Shown here in pieces: positions 1-6,194 of a stretch of 8,141 nt of DNA. Both the position numbers and the translations under genes were made by a program. Position 1 is the stretch's first letter; every line of letters starts with the position of its first letter. Where the stretch lies: assembly GCA_039936115.1 (NCBI GenBank), contig JBDTIZ010000259.1, positions 1 through 8,141 of the forward strand, read 5' to 3'. The notes under the pieces were generated by a model. The model saw only the letters and a list, made by a program, of their open reading frames with translations, made no database searches and was not told where the DNA came from. The stretch comes from DATIJJ01 sp039936115 (GTDB lineage Bacteria > Pseudomonadota > Gammaproteobacteria > DSM-16500).

Positions 1-93
1 CCAGGTTTTATTGCCCCTTAACAAGTACATAAATCTAAATAAAAGGTTAGATTTTATGCTTTCCTCTACTATGCGAGTGACAATAAAACCTGG
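1..93. repeat. Inverted-repeat element downstream of ubiH, probably cut by the window edge
   Basis: The first 13 bases, CCAGGTTTTATTG, recur as an exact reverse complement at 81-93. Inside them is a second near-perfect stem: CATAAATCTAA at 28-38 pairs with TTAGATTTTATG at 47-58, with one extra T. The whole 93 bases could therefore fold as nested hairpins on either strand. The right arm runs straight into the GC-rich repeat that follows, and the left arm starts at base 1, so the arms may be longer than can be seen. The element lies between the end of ubiH and the window edge and has no long T tract, so it is not a standard intrinsic terminator. It holds no convincing gene. Confidence 0.6.
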
Positions 94-146
94 ATTGCTT
101 CGCTCTCGCTCGCAATGACGGCGGTGAAACGCGCTCGTAATGACGG
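94..146. repeat. GC-rich intergenic repeat with a 25-bp-period direct duplication
   Basis: CGCTCGCAATGACGG at 107-121 is repeated with one change (C to T) as CGCTCGTAATGACGG at 132-146, a 25-base period. The preceding bases GATTGCTTCGCTCT complete a unit that, read on the minus strand, has the form CGTCATTGCGAGCG...GAAGCAATCC. Similar wording is common in dispersed intergenic repeats of several proteobacteria; that is recollection, not a search. It begins 12 bases beyond the ubiH stop codon, so it would sit in the 3' untranslated part of that operon's transcript. Confidence 0.55.
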
Positions 147-158
147 TCAATTCATGAT

Positions 159-1334
159 TTAGATTTCATCAACCAACAAACTCGGCAATCGCCCTATCTT
201 ACCCAAAACACGTTTCCCAAATCGTTGTTTCAGAACCTGACAAATATCCAATCCAAACATACCCATTTGTCTGGCTATCTTTATCCCAAAAAAATCTGCA
301 GAAAATAATTGCGTCAATCGGTGTGATAAATTAAGACTAGCGTTTTGTTGTTGAAACTGTTCAGCTAAATTAGCTAGCGAAAAATGTTCAGTCGTTTGTT
401 GGCTAAAAAATTCTGCCAAGATAGCAATCTCATACAACGCCAAGTTTAATCCTTGCGCTGCAATCGGATGTACTGTATGCGCCGCGTTGCCTATTAAAAC
501 CACGCGTTGATTGATTTGTTCTTTCGCTTTAACAAATTTTAATGGGTAGACAAATCGTTCGCGGATTTTTATTAAATGACCCAGGCGATAACCAAATTGC
601 TGTTGCAATTGTTCCAAAAATTCATCGTCAGACAGTTGCAAAAGCGCATCACTATTTTTTTCATTCGAAGACCAAATCGTTGCAACAGTTTGATCAGCTA
701 ATGGTAACATCGCAATCGCACCGTTCGACAAAAAACGTTCGTAGGCAATGTTGCGATGCGAACGTTGTAATTCCGTGATGGTCACGATGGCTTTTTGTTG
801 ATAATCAATTATCTCAGTCGGTATCGCTAATAGTTCTCGTACCGTTGATTGTGTGCCATCCGCTGCAATTGCATAATTCGCTTCTAGTGTTTGAATAGTA
901 GAGTCGGATTTTAGCGTGAGTGTGACATGTGACGATTCTTGTTTTAGTGCGGTCAATTGGGCTGGACGCAACAAATTAATATTTTTTGCCGCAGCTAATT
1001 TTTGATAAAGCGCTCGATTAATTTCTTTTGCGGGCACAACATATCCCAGCACATCCACACCTAGTTCTTCAGCACGCATACGCGTGATTCCAAAGTGTCC
1101 GCGATTGGAAACATGCACTTCTTGAATGGCGGTAGCGAAAGGTTTTAAGGCTGGCCAAATAGCTAGATTTTTAAAAAGCGTGTAACTACTGTGATTTAAA
1201 GCAATCAGACGTTGGTCTTCGAAATTATTGAGACCTGCATCAATCAATGCAATCTCACTGCTGGAAGATTCTAAGGCGCAAGCGAGTGCCGCGCCAACCA
1301 TACCACCACCAATAATAACTTTTTCGTAACGCAT
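159..1334 (-). CDS. ubiH: UbiH-type FAD-dependent ubiquinone hydroxylase
   Basis: A 391-residue flavoprotein monooxygenase of the UbiH/UbiF/VisC/COQ6 family. UbiH adds a hydroxyl to the ring of the ubiquinone precursor 2-octaprenyl-6-methoxyphenol, at the membrane or in the Ubi complex. An N-terminal FAD-binding Rossmann motif GGGMVG is at residues 9-14, with the acidic end of the second strand near D32. The family DG motif is A158-D159-G160. The second FAD motif reads GNAAHTVHPIAAQG at about 282-295. UbiH of E. coli, as remembered, also has GN here, whereas UbiF and UbiI have GD, so this supports UbiH over its paralogues. Length is normal. The ATG overlaps the pepP stop as TAATG; the site in front of it (GATGG) is weak, so translation is probably coupled to pepP. 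UbiI, which follows in E. coli, is not within the 158 bases left in the window. The exact hydroxylation position is inferred. Confidence 0.9.
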   Translation of the reverse strand: MRYEKVIIGGGMVGAALACALESSSSEIALIDAGLNNFEDQRLIALNHSSYTLFKNLAIWPALKPFATAIQEVHVSNRGHFGITRMRAEELGVDVLGYVVPAKEINRALYQKLAAAKNINLLRPAQLTALKQESSHVTLTLKSDSTIQTLEANYAIAADGTQSTVRELLAIPTEIIDYQQKAIVTITELQRSHRNIAYERFLSNGAIAMLPLADQTVATIWSSNEKNSDALLQLSDDEFLEQLQQQFGYRLGHLIKIRERFVYPLKFVKAKEQINQRVVLIGNAAHTVHPIAAQGLNLALYEIAILAEFFSQQTTEHFSLANLAEQFQQQNASLNLSHRLTQLFSADFFGIKIARQMGMFGLDICQVLKQRFGKRVLGKIGRLPSLLVDEI

Positions 1335-2644
1335 TAGTTTGCCATCAATGTTTCAATTTCATTTATTGTCTTCGGTGCGTCACGGCTTAACACTTCATTA
1401 CCTTTTGCAGTGACTAATATATCATCTTCAATTCGAACGCCAATGTTGTGCCAACGCTTATGCACACCCGGGATATCAGCAGAAATATAAATGCCAGGTT
1501 CGACTGTTCTGATCATGCCAGGCTGTAATTTACGCCATTTATTGTCGATTTTATAGCGACCCGCATCATGGGTATCTAATCCTAACCAGTGGCCTGAGCT
1601 ATGCATATAAAACGGTAAATAAGCTTTATTTTCTATGAGCGCATTGAGCCTGCCTTTTAATAAGCCGACATCCATTAAACCTTGCGTGATTGTTTTGACT
1701 GTAATGTCTTCGATTTTTTGCCACGGCGTGCCAGGACGCACTGCTTCGATACCGGCAAGTTCTGCGGCTAATACAATGTCATAAATAGCACGTTGTTCAG
1801 CGCTAAATCGTCCATTGGCGGGAAATGTTCTTGTGACATCGGATGCATAATTTTGATATTCACAACCGGCGTCCACTAAAACTAAATCACCGTTTTTAAT
1901 TTTTTGATTGTTGTCAATGTAATGCAAAATACACGTACTGGCGCCGCTGCCAACAATGGGAGTGTAGGCGTGATTTCGTGCACCTTGACGTTGAAATTCG
2001 TGCGTAATTTCTGCTTCTAGTTGAAATTCATTCATACCGGGTTTGCAAAATTGCATCGCACGAATGTGTGCATCCGCTGAAATTTGCGCGGCCGTTCGCA
2101 TGATGGCAATTTCATTTGCGCTTTTAAATAAACGCATTTCATGAAGAAGAGGTCTGAGATCAAACAATGCAATCGGAGCTGCTGCGCCACTGCGAATTTT
2201 TCCGCGTATCATATTAATAGAATTAATAATTAATGAATCAAATTTTTTGCTCTCGCCAGTCAGATAATAAATTTCTTTTCTGTCTGTTAATAATTCCGGG
2301 AGTTTGCTTTTCAAGTCGGTGATAGGAAAAGCTTGATCAGCGCCATACGTTTTGCATGCGCCTTTTTGACCTGCGCGATAACCATTCCAGATTTCTTCCG
2401 CGCGATCGCGAACACGGTTAAATAAAATAACTTCACCTGCTTTACGTTTTGGCGCAAGAACAAGAACGGCTTCAGGTTCTTCAAAACCGGTGAGATAGTA
2501 AAAATCGCTGTTTTGTCGATAAGGATATTCATGATGATGATTACGCATTGAGATGGGTGCCGCACTCAAAATAACTAAACCGGTCGGACCAATTTCTTTC
2601 ATGAGTTGTTTGCGACGGTTAGCGAATTCAGTCATTTTTAGCAT
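1334..2644 (-). CDS. pepP: Xaa-Pro aminopeptidase P (PepP)
   Basis: A 436-residue cytoplasmic metallopeptidase (M24B) that removes the N-terminal residue from peptides with proline in second position. An N-terminal creatinase-like domain (about 1-170, with EYPYRQNSDFYYLTGFEEPEA at about 39-59) precedes the pita-bread catalytic domain. All five expected metal ligands are present: D258 in VDAG, D269 in ASDVTRTFP, H352 in HSSGHWLGLD, E382 in TVEPG and E406 in RIEDD. Histidines expected in the active site are at 241 and 359. It is about the length of E. coli PepP (roughly 440) and should be active. The start at 2644 is preferred over the Met at residue 4 because GGGAG lies 9 bases before it. It is the middle gene of ygfB-pepP-ubiH: 14 bases separate it from ygfB, and its stop shares one base with the ubiH ATG. 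Why a proline peptidase travels with a ubiquinone gene is unknown. Confidence 0.95.
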   Translation of the reverse strand: MLKMTEFANRRKQLMKEIGPTGLVILSAAPISMRNHHHEYPYRQNSDFYYLTGFEEPEAVLVLAPKRKAGEVILFNRVRDRAEEIWNGYRAGQKGACKTYGADQAFPITDLKSKLPELLTDRKEIYYLTGESKKFDSLIINSINMIRGKIRSGAAAPIALFDLRPLLHEMRLFKSANEIAIMRTAAQISADAHIRAMQFCKPGMNEFQLEAEITHEFQRQGARNHAYTPIVGSGASTCILHYIDNNQKIKNGDLVLVDAGCEYQNYASDVTRTFPANGRFSAEQRAIYDIVLAAELAGIEAVRPGTPWQKIEDITVKTITQGLMDVGLLKGRLNALIENKAYLPFYMHSSGHWLGLDTHDAGRYKIDNKWRKLQPGMIRTVEPGIYISADIPGVHKRWHNIGVRIEDDILVTAKGNEVLSRDAPKTINEIETLMAN

Positions 2645-2653
2645 GAATTTTTT

Positions 2654-2661
2654 CTCCCTTA
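2654..2661 (-). promoter_or_regulatory. pepP ribosome binding site merged with the ygfB stop codon
   Basis: On the minus strand the ygfB stop and the Shine-Dalgarno run together as TAAGGGAG, followed by a 9-base A-rich spacer and the pepP ATG. Ribosomes ending ygfB would therefore stop on the pepP initiation site, which suggests coupled translation. It also fixes the pepP start at the first of two nearby Met codons. Confidence 0.7.
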
Positions 2662-3228
2662 ATGCAATACATCATTCTCATCTGGGTTGCTTTTTGGATT
2701 GTTGGCTTTCAGTTCTTCGAAAATCATGAGCGCGCCTAATCTGACGTGCTCAACTAATTCAAAATAAGCCATTTCATCTTCATCATCGTCAGAAATATCA
2801 CCAAAGCTGACTTGAGCAATTTCAATAATATCGTTGAGTGTTTCACCCAGCTCACTGTCTTCGCGATTTTGGATGGCAATTTGTGATTGTTCCAATCCAG
2901 TTAAAAAACCTTGGCACCAAAGACCAAGTGCTTCAGTTCGAAAATTAATATCGGTATCATCATTCGGAAGCAGCATGCTAAATTCAAATGAAAACTCACT
3001 CATTTGATGATAAGTCGTTTCGTAAAGCTGCTGCAGGAGTTCACGACATTCGGGATTGTGCTGTTTACCCAAAACGGTTTTTTCCCATCGGTTATCATTG
3101 ATGCCGGTGGTGGCGCAGATATAGCCACATAATAATCCATGGACTTGTGAAGGATTTAGGGAGGACTTGGCTTCGCTTAGGCTGTCCGCGAGTTCGTTGT
3201 AACCTGGGATGGATGAAATTGCGCTCAT
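2659..3228 (-). CDS. ygfB: UPF0149 family protein YgfB
   Basis: A 189-residue small acidic protein of the UPF0149 (YgfB/YecA) family, close in length to E. coli YgfB. Shared landmarks are PGYNEL near residues 8-13, HGLLCGYICA near 30-39, the GFLTGLEQ segment in the middle, and the C-terminal stretch with IAQVSFGDISDDDEDE followed by EHVRLGALMIFEEL. The run D-D-D-E-D-E makes that region very acidic. There is no signal peptide or membrane segment, so it is cytoplasmic. Biochemical function is not evident from sequence. YgfB of Pseudomonas aeruginosa has been linked to regulation of the ampDh3 amidase gene and beta-lactam resistance; that cannot be transferred here with certainty. It is the first gene of the ygfB-pepP-ubiH operon. 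The Shine-Dalgarno is weak (GGA, about 8 bases before the ATG). Confidence 0.88.
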   Translation of the reverse strand: MSAISSIPGYNELADSLSEAKSSLNPSQVHGLLCGYICATTGINDNRWEKTVLGKQHNPECRELLQQLYETTYHQMSEFSFEFSMLLPNDDTDINFRTEALGLWCQGFLTGLEQSQIAIQNREDSELGETLNDIIEIAQVSFGDISDDDEDEMAYFELVEHVRLGALMIFEELKANNPKSNPDENDVLH

Positions 3229-3286
3229 GCTAATAATCCAATCATTTGAAAAAAATCCATGGTAGCAAGAATGAGGTGGGGGAGGA

Positions 3287-3314
3287 AGTATAAATCTGTA
3301 GAGGCTTTTGTAGG
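3287..3314 (-). promoter_or_regulatory. Possible promoter for ygfB-pepP-ubiH
   Basis: On the minus strand TATACT (3292-3287) matches five of six bases of a sigma-70 -10 box. A poor -35 candidate, CCTACA (3314-3309), lies 16 bases upstream and falls inside the inverted-repeat arm. Transcription would begin near 3280, giving a leader of about 50 bases. The -35 is weak, so this is only a candidate. If correct, the repeat supplies part of the operon's promoter. Confidence 0.25.
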
Positions 3315-3407
3315 GGCGAACCTATGTGTTCGCCCTGCGGCCTCAGTACGAAATGAATATATCTTCGATCGAGAGGGCGAACACATAGGTTCGCCCCTAC
3401 AAAAGCC
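3303..3407. repeat. Palindromic intergenic element with 34-bp perfect inverted arms
   Basis: Bases 3303-3336 are an exact reverse complement of 3374-3407, a 34-bp arm pair around a 37-base centre (3337-3373). Each arm is also a small palindrome: GGGCGAAC at 3314-3321 pairs with GTTCGCCC at 3328-3335 around the loop CTATGT. The element can therefore form either one long stem or two short hairpins. A further partial copy is at 8117-8141, so it is a dispersed family. No target-site duplication or coding sequence is visible. It lies just past the pyk stop and ahead of ygfB, where it could end or process the pyk transcript. It resembles REP/MITE-type repeats that need a helper enzyme encoded elsewhere; that class assignment is inference. 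Confidence 0.85.
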
Positions 3408-3425
3408 CGCGCAGACGGGTTTTTT
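3401..3425. terminator. Terminator-like hairpin at the 3' end of pyk, stronger on the plus strand
   Basis: CCCG (3406-3409) pairs with CGGG (3416-3419) around CGCAGA, extended by AAAAG (3401-3405) against TTTTT (3420-3424) with one G-U pair. On the plus strand this stem runs directly into six T, an A and more T, a classic intrinsic terminator. On the minus strand, the direction of pyk, the G-U pair becomes an A-C mismatch and the T tract is only TTTT, so it would be weaker. The left half overlaps the end of the inverted-repeat arm, and the T tract overlaps the pyk stop codon. It probably works with the longer inverted repeat to end pgk-pyk transcripts. Confidence 0.5.
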
Positions 3426-4890
3426 ATTTTTTTGAACTGTTTACTTTCGCCGCTGGCAAATTCCCAACCGTTGCGATTTTCATCGAGTTGGTCTTACCAT
3501 GCACGCCCATTAAATCGCCTTTAGTGATAATGACTAAATCACCTTGTTTCAAAATATCGCGCTGTTGTAGTGCATCAATTGCGGATTGATTGACAATACG
3601 ACGATCGAAATGCGTTGCATCAAACGGTATAGGATAAACGCCCCGATATAAAGCCATACGACGTTGCGTAGGTGCATGTCGGCTTAAACCATAAATCGGA
3701 ATGCTTGATTTGATGGGCGACATCCAGAGTGGTGTGGTGCCGGATTCGGTTAATGCAATAATCGCTTTGATATCCAAGTGATTTGCAGTGTACATCGTTG
3801 CCATAGCAATGGCTTCATCCACATATTTAAAATGCACTTCAACGCGGTGACGTGAAATTTTTGCGCTCGGATTTTTTTCAGCCGACAAACAAATGCGATG
3901 CATCGCAGCAACTGCTTTATCAGGATATTTACCGACAGCAGTTTCTTGCGACAACATGACAGCATCTGTTCCATCTAATACCGCATTTGCAACGTCTGAT
4001 ACTTCAGCGCGAGTTGGAATGGTGTTGTACGTCATGGTTTCAAGCATTTGAGTTGCGGTAATGACGGGTTTGTTGAGCGCACGTGCTTTGCGAATAATTT
4101 GTTTTTGCACGCCAGGTAACTCTGCATCACCTAGTTCAACACCTAAATCACCACGCGCCACCATCACAGCATCAGAGACACGAATAATTTCTTCAATATT
4201 AGTCACAGCTTCTGCGCGTTCAATTTTTGCAATAATACCCGCTGAACCGCCTGCCGCTTTTAGTAAGATGCGAGCTTCTTTAATATCATCGGCATTACGT
4301 GGAAATGAAATAGCAATGTAGTCTGCTTCTAAGCGCACGGCTTCAATTAGATCTGAACGATCTTTGTCTGTCAGTGCTTCGGCAGATAATCCACCGCCTA
4401 AGCGATTGATGCCTTTATTGTTTGATAATTCACCTTCAACAATCACTTTGCAGTGAATGCGGTTTCGTTCGATTCTTTCAACTTGCATGACAATACGACC
4501 GTCATCAAGCAACAATGTGTCGCCTGCATGAACATCGTTTGGTAAGTTTTTGTAATCTAGGCTGACAGTTTCTTCTGTTCCTTCGTCATCACCGAGGTCT
4601 GTATCTAAGACAAAGTGCTGGCCTTCTTTCAGCAACACTTTTTTGTTTTTGAAACGAGCAACACGAATTTTGGGACCTTGCAAATCAACGAGTATCGCAA
4701 CTGATTTACCATGTTCTGCAGCTAACTTGCGAACCATGCTGATGCGTTGTTCATGGGTTTCGCGTGTGCCGTGGGAAAAATTCGCGCGGAATACATCGGC
4801 TCCTGCTGTAATAACTCTTTTTAAAACGTCTGGGTCATCTAATGATGGACCCAGGGTGACAACAATCTTGGTACGGCGTAAATCGTTCAT
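3424..4890 (-). CDS. pyk: Pyruvate kinase, PykA type
   Basis: A 488-residue pyruvate kinase, which converts phosphoenolpyruvate and ADP to pyruvate and ATP in the cytoplasm. NFSHG is at 37-41. The catalytic region IIAKIERAEAV holds K222 and the metal ligand E224; the second metal ligand is D248 in ARGDLG; ITATQMLE begins at 277. LSNNKGINRLGGGLSAEALT (155-174) closely matches E. coli PykA as remembered. The stretch DLQGPKIRV (69-77) has L, Q, K and V at the positions that separate potassium-independent enzymes from those with T, K, E and T, so it should not need potassium. The C-terminal domain is complete, with a short lysine-rich tail. It is the second gene of the operon: its ATG overlaps the pgk stop as ATGA, with GAGAAGG just upstream inside pgk. 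The allosteric effector cannot be read from sequence. Confidence 0.95.
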   Translation of the reverse strand: MNDLRRTKIVVTLGPSLDDPDVLKRVITAGADVFRANFSHGTRETHEQRISMVRKLAAEHGKSVAILVDLQGPKIRVARFKNKKVLLKEGQHFVLDTDLGDDEGTEETVSLDYKNLPNDVHAGDTLLLDDGRIVMQVERIERNRIHCKVIVEGELSNNKGINRLGGGLSAEALTDKDRSDLIEAVRLEADYIAISFPRNADDIKEARILLKAAGGSAGIIAKIERAEAVTNIEEIIRVSDAVMVARGDLGVELGDAELPGVQKQIIRKARALNKPVITATQMLETMTYNTIPTRAEVSDVANAVLDGTDAVMLSQETAVGKYPDKAVAAMHRICLSAEKNPSAKISRHRVEVHFKYVDEAIAMATMYTANHLDIKAIIALTESGTTPLWMSPIKSSIPIYGLSRHAPTQRRMALYRGVYPIPFDATHFDRRIVNQSAIDALQQRDILKQGDLVIITKGDLMGVHGKTNSMKIATVGNLPAAKVNSSKK

Positions 4891-6080
4891 GTAACCTTCT
4901 CATCCTGTTTTGCACGTGCTTCTAATGCGGCAATTGCCGGTAATTCCTTGCCTTCAAGGAATGATAGAAAAGCGCCGCCGCCAGTTGAGATATAATCAAT
5001 ATCATCAGCAACGCCGTACGCTTCAATCGCGGCAAGTGTATCACCGCCGCCGGCAACTGAAAATCCAGAACTTTCAGCAATTGCTTTTGCGATGGCTCGA
5101 GTGCCTTTAGAAAATTGATCGATTTCAAATGCACCTACAGGCCCATTCCATAGAATGGTTTTAGCTTTTTTAATAATAGCAATTAACACTTTGGTGGTAT
5201 CGGGGCCGATATCGTAAATTCTTTCATAATCATCAATTTGTGATACGAGGCGCACAGAGCTGTCGGAGTCATCGGATAGTTTTTCACCGACAATGACGTC
5301 TGTTGGAATAGGGATGTCAGCGCCGCGTTTTTTTGCAGCGAGAGTTAAACGTTCTGCTTCATCGATTAAATCAGGTTCATATAATGATTTCCCAACAGTA
5401 TAGCCTTCAGCCGCAATAAACGTATTAGCGATACCGCCACCTACAATCAGGCAATCCACTTTTTGTGAGAGTGAATCTAGCAAGCTTAATTTGGTTGAAA
5501 CTTTGGAACCACCGACAATGGCGACCACGGGTTTTTTCGGATTAGTCATAATCTTGGTAAGCGCTTCTAGCTCTGCAACCAATAAAGGTCCAGCGCAAGC
5601 GATGGGCGCATATTTAATGATACCGCAGGTGGAAGCTTCTGCTCGGTGTGAGGTGGCGAAGGCATCCATGACAAATACATCGCAGAGCTTGGCCATTTTT
5701 TGTGAAAGTTCAACGCCGTTATTGGTTTCACCGGAATTCAAGCGTACGTTTTCTAGCAATACTACAGAGTTTTCACCCATGGAAAAGCCATTGACCCAGT
5801 GTGTGATCAGTGGGATTTCTTTTTTTAATAATTGCGATAAACGGGTAGCAACTGGAGCGAGAGAGAAATGCTCGTCACGCGAACCGTCCTCAGGTCGGCC
5901 TAAATGCGACATAATCATCACTGAAGCACCTGCTTTCAGGGCTGCTTTGATTGTGGGGAGTGCCGCCTTGATGCGAATATCGCTCGTGACAACACCGTTT
6001 TTAATCGGTACGTTTAGGTCTTCACGGATTAAAACACGCTTTCCCTTTAATTTCAGATCAGACATTTTGACTATTTGCAT
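4887..6080 (-). CDS. pgk: Phosphoglycerate kinase
   Basis: A 397-residue two-domain cytoplasmic kinase that transfers phosphate from 1,3-bisphosphoglycerate to ADP, giving 3-phosphoglycerate and ATP. The family signature RVLIREDLNVP is at 15-25 with substrate-contacting D21 and N23. Further substrate residues are R36, H59 and R62 in SHLGRP, R113 in ENVR, and R146 in HRAEAS. The nucleotide side is shown by GGSKVSTK at 190-197, WNGPVG at 311-316 and GGGDT at 344-348. No catalytic feature is missing and the length is normal. The start is supported by AGGAG 8 bases upstream and by alignment of MQIVKMSDLKLKGKR with the E. coli N-terminus. It is the first gene of a two-gene operon with pyk. The gap gene, often next to pgk, is not adjacent here; nhaA is divergent instead. 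Confidence 0.97.
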   Translation of the reverse strand: MQIVKMSDLKLKGKRVLIREDLNVPIKNGVVTSDIRIKAALPTIKAALKAGASVMIMSHLGRPEDGSRDEHFSLAPVATRLSQLLKKEIPLITHWVNGFSMGENSVVLLENVRLNSGETNNGVELSQKMAKLCDVFVMDAFATSHRAEASTCGIIKYAPIACAGPLLVAELEALTKIMTNPKKPVVAIVGGSKVSTKLSLLDSLSQKVDCLIVGGGIANTFIAAEGYTVGKSLYEPDLIDEAERLTLAAKKRGADIPIPTDVIVGEKLSDDSDSSVRLVSQIDDYERIYDIGPDTTKVLIAIIKKAKTILWNGPVGAFEIDQFSKGTRAIAKAIAESSGFSVAGGGDTLAAIEAYGVADDIDYISTGGGAFLSFLEGKELPAIAALEARAKQDEKVT

Positions 6081-6088
6081 TTACAATG

Positions 6089-6093
6089 CTCCT
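6089..6093 (-). promoter_or_regulatory. pgk ribosome binding site
   Basis: AGGAG on the minus strand lies 8 bases before the pgk ATG. It is the strongest Shine-Dalgarno in the window, which fits a highly expressed glycolytic gene, and it selects the first Met over the Met at residue 6. Confidence 0.75.
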
Positions 6094-6125
6094 GAATAAT
6101 AACGAAGAAGTGGGTGACTGGTGTG

Positions 6126-6154
6126 AATTTATTGCATAACGTCAGGAAACACAA
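6126..6154 (-). promoter_or_regulatory. Candidate promoter for pgk-pyk
   Basis: On the minus strand TTGTGT (6154-6149) and TAAATT (6131-6126) are 17 bases apart, the ideal sigma-70 spacing, with three and four matches to consensus. Transcription would start near 6119, leaving a leader of about 40 bases. The matches are modest. The same 114-base gap must also hold the nhaA promoter, for which I see no clear box pair. Confidence 0.3.
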
Positions 6155-6194
6155 GTGCTGGCGGCGTGTTGGATAGACTAGGGATGAGAAATAA

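Noticed and set aside
56..118. 20-codon open frame (starting MLSSTMRV) in the left intergenic repeat
   Set aside because: It has no ribosome binding site, overlaps the inverted repeat, and its C-terminus is simply the translated repeat.
542..778. 78-codon plus-strand open frame opposite ubiH
   Set aside because: It is antisense to a conserved gene and has no family features or convincing ribosome binding site.
3273..3286. G-rich run (GAGGTGGGGGAGG) as a G-quadruplex
   Set aside because: It has only one long G run with GG pairs around it, giving at most a weak two-layer structure.
3303..3407. Repeats as a CRISPR array
   Set aside because: There are only two copies, in inverted orientation, with palindromic arms and no regular spacers or cas genes.
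3229..3423. Possible 6S RNA upstream of ygfB
   Set aside because: The gap is only about 195 bases, more than half of it a perfect inverted repeat, with no resemblance to the bulged stem expected for 6S RNA.
5491..6099. 202-codon plus-strand open frame opposite pgk
   Set aside because: It lies almost wholly antisense to a complete pgk with all catalytic motifs, has no recognisable domain, and is rich in Ser and Thr as expected for a reverse-strand shadow.
6121..6194. nhaA promoter with TTGCAT as -35 box
   Set aside because: At 16-18 bases downstream there is no acceptable -10 sequence, so no promoter was called.
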